Assembly: GCF_001613385.1 (NCBI RefSeq)
Contig: NZ_BDCG01000021.1
Span: 1 to 64,000 of the forward strand
DNA length: 64,000 bases
Reading direction: 5' to 3'
From: Nocardia flavorosea NBRC 108225
Lineage (GTDB): Bacteria > Actinomycetota > Actinomycetes > Mycobacteriales > Mycobacteriaceae
Part shown: positions 60,022 through 64,000 of the stretch, one piece after another
Layout: each line of letters begins with the position of its first letter
How positions within the stretch are numbered: position 1 is the stretch's first letter
Position numbers and translations under genes: made by a program
The notes under the pieces: model-generated
What the model saw: the letters and a program-made list of their open reading frames with translations, nothing else
Told to the model about the DNA's origin: nothing
Databases searched by the model: none

Positions 60022-60519
60022 TCAGGGTTTCGAGTAGGGATCTACCTCCCGCAGCCGTTCCCGGTGGATTTGCTGCAACTCGCCCGCACGTTTGAGAAAG
60101 TCGGCGATTATGTCGAGTTCGGCCGAGTTGTACGAGCTCAGCAACATCTTGTAACTCTCGACGATCATGGGTACGACGAGTTCTTGTATCCGATGGGCCG
60201 CGAGTTCGGTGGCCATCACGATCACGCGACGACGATCGGTCGGGTGCAGTGATCGGGCGATGTAGCCCTGCTTCTCCAGCCGGTTGAGCATGATCGTGAC
60301 GCCCGCGGCGGTGAGACCCAGCCGTTCGGCCAGTATTTTCGGCGTGGTGGCCTTCTCATCCTGGAGCAGAACGATCTCCAGTGCACGCCGATCGGTCTCG
60401 TTCACGCCCAATACCCTGATCAATTCGCGGATCAGGTCCTCGACGGTTCCGTGGTAGAACTCCAGGGCCCTTTTGAGCTCGACCGAGATCCGGGCGGGCT
60501 CGGTGGTTCTCGGGCACAT
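60022..60519 (-). CDS. MarR-family regulator
   Basis: 165 aa. Winged helix: TPKILAERLGLTAAGVTIMLNRLEKQGYIARSLHPTDRRRVIV. Flanking helices form the dimer interface. ATG 60519 is chosen over GTG 60567 because AAGGGG lies 6 nt upstream. Downstream on the same strand is the Thr/Pro-rich surface protein, 240 bp away. The target and ligand are unknown. Confidence 0.88.
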   Translation of the reverse strand: MCPRTTEPARISVELKRALEFYHGTVEDLIRELIRVLGVNETDRRALEIVLLQDEKATTPKILAERLGLTAAGVTIMLNRLEKQGYIARSLHPTDRRRVIVMATELAAHRIQELVVPMIVESYKMLLSSYNSAELDIIADFLKRAGELQQIHRERLREVDPYSKP

Positions 60520-60985
60520 AGGCCTCCCCTTGATCACTTGAACATGGCACTGCTCAGTGGAATTCACCGATCAGGGCGCGCCCGTACCCGCGCCCGATTC
60601 CGTCCGGGGGTCAGGGAGACCGGTGGACTCGATGAATGCCGAAGGGTGCGGTAGCGCAGCAGGGCTCGAGGGGAACCGGGTGATCGCGAGCGAATACCGT
60701 CATTGTCGCTGCGTGCGGTAGGGATCGCCGCCGGGCGTTCATACCGGACATGTGGGCTCCTGTCGATCGATTGGCCGGGCAGCCCGAACCGGGCTGACGA
60801 CCATCACGAAAGCGGGCACTGCTCCGGCCGTCGAAGCGACCGTGGTCGTGCCGGATATGCACTGTACGACACAGCAGTCGATGCGATGCTGCGCTTCTCG
60901 TTATTCGGCCGAAGCGGTTGCCGCCGCACCGAACTCGACGGAGCAATCATGCGCAGGAAGGTGTCCGTATCCGCTCCGCCGGGGG
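60520..60985. other. Intergenic, no recognisable gene
   Basis: This lies between the MarR promoter and the terminator of the secreted protein gene. Several frames are open because of high GC, but none has a ribosome site with a recognisable product. Confidence 0.4.
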
Positions 60986-61017
60986 CTGGGCCGGGTTGCT
61001 GGGGCAGCCCGGCCCAG
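60986..61017 (-). terminator. Hairpin downstream of the secreted protein gene
   Basis: A 10-bp perfect stem CTGGGCCGGG/CCCGGCCCAG with a partly paired 12-nt loop lies 65 nt after the stop of the minus-strand gene. Confidence 0.5.
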
Positions 61018-61081
61018 GCGTGTTCACCACCGGCCGCCGGTGCGGGCACCGGTCATTACGCCGTGGCGTCTGCCCGCCGGA

Positions 61082-61699
61082 TCAGCTGACAGTCGTGGTG
61101 GTGAGGGTCGGGGACGGGTCCGGGAAGCACGAGGTCGCGACATTGCCGACCAAGGCGACGTTGGTCGTCATGGTCATGCCGGGATTGGAGTAGCTCGTTC
61201 CCGCGTACTTGCTGGTGATCGGTGTTCCGGCGGCGCCGGCGGTGACGTTGATGGTCACCGCCGGTGGAGTGAAGCTGGTACCGCCGGCGATCGGACCCGG
61301 TACGGTCAGAACGACATTCCCACCCGAGGTGGAGACGGAGCCGGCCACGGTACCTCCGGAGGCATCGGCCGAGACCAAGGTGGAATTCGCCGGAGTCGGA
61401 ATGGTCATCTTCAGGTTGCTGATGTTGTTCACGGTGAAGCCGGAAGCCGAACTGGGCACCGACGAGACGCCCGGCGTGACCGTGATGGCGACCGCTGACC
61501 CCGATGCCGCCGAACTCGGCGCGGTGCCGGTGACCGATGTGGTCATGGTCGAGGTTTGGCTGATACCGAGGACCGTGCCCTGGCAGCTCCAGTTCACGCT
61601 GACGGGGGCGGCGTTTGCCGGTGCGGTCGAACAAAAGAAGGTAGCGACGGCCACCGGAGCAAGAATGCCGGCGCGAAGCAGGGAAGAGGTCGATCTCAT
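61082..61699 (-). CDS. Secreted beta-rich protein of unknown function
   Basis: 205 aa. Sec signal peptide of ~30 residues (hydrophobic VAVATFFCSTAPANA with ANA-A cleavage). The mature part is Thr/Ser/Val/Gly-rich with alternating beta pattern and two cysteines far apart (WSCQG near the N-terminus, SCFPD near the C-terminus) that could form a disulfide. The arrangement is common to a class of actinobacterial secreted proteins without known role. It has an AT-rich promoter region upstream. Confidence 0.75.
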   Translation of the reverse strand: MRSTSSLLRAGILAPVAVATFFCSTAPANAAPVSVNWSCQGTVLGISQTSTMTTSVTGTAPSSAASGSAVAITVTPGVSSVPSSASGFTVNNISNLKMTIPTPANSTLVSADASGGTVAGSVSTSGGNVVLTVPGPIAGGTSFTPPAVTINVTAGAAGTPITSKYAGTSYSNPGMTMTTNVALVGNVATSCFPDPSPTLTTTTVS

Positions 61700-62184
61700 G
61701 GTTATCTCCAGGGGATATCGAGCAACGGTACGACTGGATGTCGGACCCTCCGAAATGGGTGTTTAAAATATAGCTTGTTCTAATCTACCCGTGGTCGAAA
61801 CCATCGAACTCGGTGTATCTGAAAATATCATTATCCACCATTAAATATTCAAGCCGGTTAATTAAGTGCGGCAAGATTATCCGTGGTCGGGTGTTGCCTT
61901 TGCTGACCATCGTCGGATTCATCACGAGATCGAAATGCCTGCAATTCGATGGAAATGAGCCTTACCCGAGAGTATATCTACTCGCGCCGGTCGTCAGCTT
62001 TCGTGCAGTTACCGTTCACGGCATTCTCGCGCCAGGGTCTGCTCGCGGACGGCCAGGGAATCGACCGGTTGGATCGGGCGGTACGCAGGTGTGGAACATG
62101 CGGGCGACATGCTCGGTGTGACTCGACGGGTAGATGCTCGGCACTGCTGCGGAGCAGCATCGCGGCCTCGGTCGTTCACGTTCT
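61700..62184. other. AT-rich intergenic stretch
   Basis: Bases 61760-61880 are strikingly AT-rich for this genome (TTTAAAATATAG, AATATCATTATCC, TTAAATATTC, TTAATTAAG). The minus-strand promoter of the secreted protein gene probably lies here. No gene was recognised in the rest. Confidence 0.5.
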
Positions 62185-62204
62185 CGTTATCAATAATGAT
62201 AACG
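62185..62204. promoter_or_regulatory. Operator of the ArsR-like regulator
   Basis: Perfect 8-4-8 dyad CGTTATCA-ATAA-TGATAACG ends 7 bp before the GTG start. Such a site would block initiation, consistent with autoregulation. Confidence 0.75.
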
Positions 62205-62211
62205 TGGTGGT

Positions 62212-62754
62212 GTGGGAGCATCGTCGGAACGTTGGGCAGACCTCGCACTGCATCCGGTGCGTATCCGGATCCTGACCGCTGTCTCCGGTACCCGCCGAAC
62301 AGCGTCCGACTTGGCTGGCCTGCTACCGGACGTGCCACAGGCCACGCTCTATCGGCATATCGCCACCCTCGCCGGGGCGGGAATGCTGGAGGTGGTCGCC
62401 GAGCGCAAGGTCGGCGGCGCCACCGAGCGGGTGTATTCGGTGCCGGAAGGTGGTGTGACACCGACAGCGGAGGGCTTGGCCTCGGCTACTCCGCAGGAGC
62501 ACGCACGATATTTCACGGCATTCGTCGGCAGCCTGCTGTCGGAGTTCAACCGCTATCTCGCCAGGGAATCCATCGACCTGGTGGCGGACGGTGTCGGCTA
62601 TCAGCAGGTCGCGCTGAACCTGGACGATACCGAATTCGCGCGCTTCGCCCAGGGCTTCGCCGAATTGGTGCAACCTCTGCTCGCGAACGAGCCGGGAGGG
62701 GGACGAACGCCGCGATTGCTGGCGACCATCCTGCTTCCACTGACGGAAGGATGA
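62212..62754 (+). CDS. ArsR/HTH_20-type transcriptional regulator
   Basis: 180 aa. Winged helix near the N-terminus: LHPVRIRILTAVSGTRRTASDLAGLLPDVPQATLYRHIATLAGAGMLEVV, then a wing with GGATERVYSV. The C-terminal helical domain resembles YdfF-like regulators. GTG 62212 fits the dyad upstream. The stop overlaps the next gene (ATGA), so it is expressed with the DoxX-like membrane protein it probably controls. Confidence 0.85.
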   Translation: MGASSERWADLALHPVRIRILTAVSGTRRTASDLAGLLPDVPQATLYRHIATLAGAGMLEVVAERKVGGATERVYSVPEGGVTPTAEGLASATPQEHARYFTAFVGSLLSEFNRYLARESIDLVADGVGYQQVALNLDDTEFARFAQGFAELVQPLLANEPGGGRTPRLLATILLPLTEG

Positions 62755-64000
62755 CCGTGCCAGTAGCAGATCTCACCGGTGGTATGAAACCGGGACATCA
62801 CGATCGCGGGCGCATGGACAGCATCGACGAAACCGTCCCGATCTCCGTGCCTGGGCGAACGCCCACGAAAACGACCCGGACGGCGCGACCGGAACCCTCC
62901 GAACCTGCACCGCACCAATGGAATCCCGTCACCCGTATCCTGTTCCGATTCTGCTTCCTGTACCTCGGCCTGTTCTGTCTGGCCTCACCGGTCATGCTGT
63001 TCGAGTTCACCGGATTGTTCGGCAGATGGTTACCCGACGACGCGGTGTTCTGGCAGGTCCGTCTGACGGAACCGGCGTTGTCGTGGGTAGGAGACACCGT
63101 CTTCGGCATCGAGGTGGCCCTGTATATGAACGGCAGTGGCGACCAGGGCATTTACTGGGTTCAGCTGTTCTGTGTGCTGGTGGTCGCGCTGGCCGGAACC
63201 CTGGTGTGGACACTGTTCGGCCGCCGCATGGAGTATCGGCATCCGGCGGCATGGTTGCTGTTGGTGCTGCGCCTGTGTGTCGCCGCCCAGTTGGTGCATT
63301 ACGGCCTGGCCAAGGTGATACCGGCGCAGATGCCCCAACCCGCCCTCACGACCTTGCTGACGCCGGTCGGCGATCTCACACCGTTCACGTTGCTGTGGAA
63401 TCAGGTCGGCGCCTCACCGGTCTACGAGATCCTGCTCGGCGCAGCGGAGTTGACTGCCGGGGTCCTGCTGTTCATCCCGCGGACCGCACTGGTGGGGGCG
63501 ATCCTGGCCGTGGTCAGCATGGCTCAGGTGTTCATCCTGAACATGACCTTCGGTGTGCCGGTGAAAATCCTGTCCGGTCATCTGCTGCTCATGAGCGTGG
63601 TGCTGCTGGCCCCGGAGGCACGCAGGCTCACCGAGGTTCTCGTGCTGAACCGCGCTACGGGGCCATCCGACGCGCCATACCCCTTTGTGACTTCCCGCGC
63701 ACGACGAATCGCAACCGGGTTCCAGGTAGCTCTCGCTGTCTGGGTGACAGTATCGGTCACCTACTTCACCTGGGATATCTGGCAGGCGGTCGGACCGGAC
63801 CGCCCGAAGCCGCCCCTGTACGGAATGTGGTCGGTATCGGACTTCACCCGCGACGGACAGCCGGTACCGCCCGTGCTTACCGACGACATCCAATGGCGCA
63901 CCGTCGTATTCGAACACATCGGCCAGATCTCGTATCGATTGTTGGACGGCACTATCGTTACGGCCCCGGGCACCATCGACCCGGCCACCCACCGCATCGA
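62751..64000 (+). CDS. DoxX-like membrane protein (runs off window)
   Basis: The frame from ATG 62751 stays open to the window end (417 codons so far). A polar N-terminus of ~60 residues precedes multiple helices. The core VVHYGLAKV-like segment (LVHYGLAKVIPAQMP), ASPVYEILLGAAELTAGVLL and VFILNMTFGVPVKILSGHLLLM resemble the DoxX/SURF4-like superfamily. The later part is extracytoplasmic. The start overlaps the regulator stop. Function is unknown; DoxX-like proteins are linked to redox or quinone-related membrane processes. Confidence 0.65.
   Translation, partial: MTVPVADLTGGMKPGHHDRGRMDSIDETVPISVPGRTPTKTTRTARPEPSEPAPHQWNPVTRILFRFCFLYLGLFCLASPVMLFEFTGLFGRWLPDDAVFWQVRLTEPALSWVGDTVFGIEVALYMNGSGDQGIYWVQLFCVLVVALAGTLVWTLFGRRMEYRHPAAWLLLVLRLCVAAQLVHYGLAKVIPAQMPQPALTTLLTPVGDLTPFTLLWNQVGASPVYEILLGAAELTAGVLLFIPRTALVGAILAVVSMAQVFILNMTFGVPVKILSGHLLLMSVVLLAPEARRLTEVLVLNRATGPSDAPYPFVTSRARRIATGFQVALAVWVTVSVTYFTWDIWQAVGPDRPKPPLYGMWSVSDFTRDGQPVPPVLTDDIQWRTVVFEHIGQISYRLLDGTIVTAPGTIDPATHRI

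Overview
The window reads as a chromosomal stretch of a high-GC actinomycete, most likely Nocardia or a close relative in the Nocardiaceae. Pointers are the GC-rich codon use, many GTG starts, ATGA/GTGA start-stop overlaps inside operons, XRE-DUF5753/DUF397 regulator pairs, an MTB12-like secreted antigen, an MMPL transporter, and a PrpR/RamB-type regulator next to prpDBC. The genus call is inference. There is no rRNA, CRISPR array, or complete tRNA.

Left part (1-20.7 kb). After the tail of a P450, two diverged ~485-bp direct repeats (251-735 and 20137-20622), each ending in the 3' half of a tRNA-Ala and followed by a strong terminator, bracket about 19.9 kb. Between them lie a membrane redox group (ferric reductase-like, DUF5134, PepSY) and a block with three cobalamin riboswitches in 11.5 kb. 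One precedes prpR-prpDBC (the B12-free methylcitrate route for propionate). One precedes a NikA/DppA-type ABC importer whose second permease is fused to both ATPases. One precedes metE (B12-independent methionine synthase), followed by metF. Together these look like a B12-shortage module: two B12-free bypass pathways plus a probable cobalt or corrinoid-related importer. A pabB remnant lies just before the right repeat.

Middle part (20.9-36.7 kb). A TetR regulator with two matching operators controls a YbtX/RhtX-like MFS gene and a pair of half-size ABC transporters (YbtPQ/IrtAB-like). A tiny coupled gene resembling a dead ABC-ATPase tail sits between the two ABC genes. Next come MerR plus an FAD monooxygenase with an IdeR-like iron box, an AlkD-like glycosylase, a decayed zone (cadI/arsI and MFS fragments), a MetE-like protein, a DUF574 methyltransferase/secreted protein/ABC-2 operon, and a second P450.

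Accessory part (36.9-43.8 kb). It holds an XRE/DUF397 pair with a strong inverted repeat and a zinc-ribbon protein. A compact putative RiPP locus follows: a 48-aa peptide, an HExxH-type peptide hydroxylase-like protein and an EgtD-like methyltransferase. It is flanked on both sides by IS5-family transposase remnants and has its own operator-like dyad. An AbiEi-like remnant and a WGR-beta-propeller protein come next.

Right part (44-64 kb). This contains MMPL with a two-component system, MarR/RidA/ene-reductase, and a minus-strand catabolic cluster for 5-oxoproline and probably D-glutamate/aspartate (GntR, PxpA, PxpB, PxpC, VOC, MHS transporter, DUF1445, AspA, SDR). A Thr/Pro-rich surface protein, another MarR, a secreted beta-rich protein and an ArsR-type regulator coupled to a DoxX-like membrane protein that runs off the window complete it.
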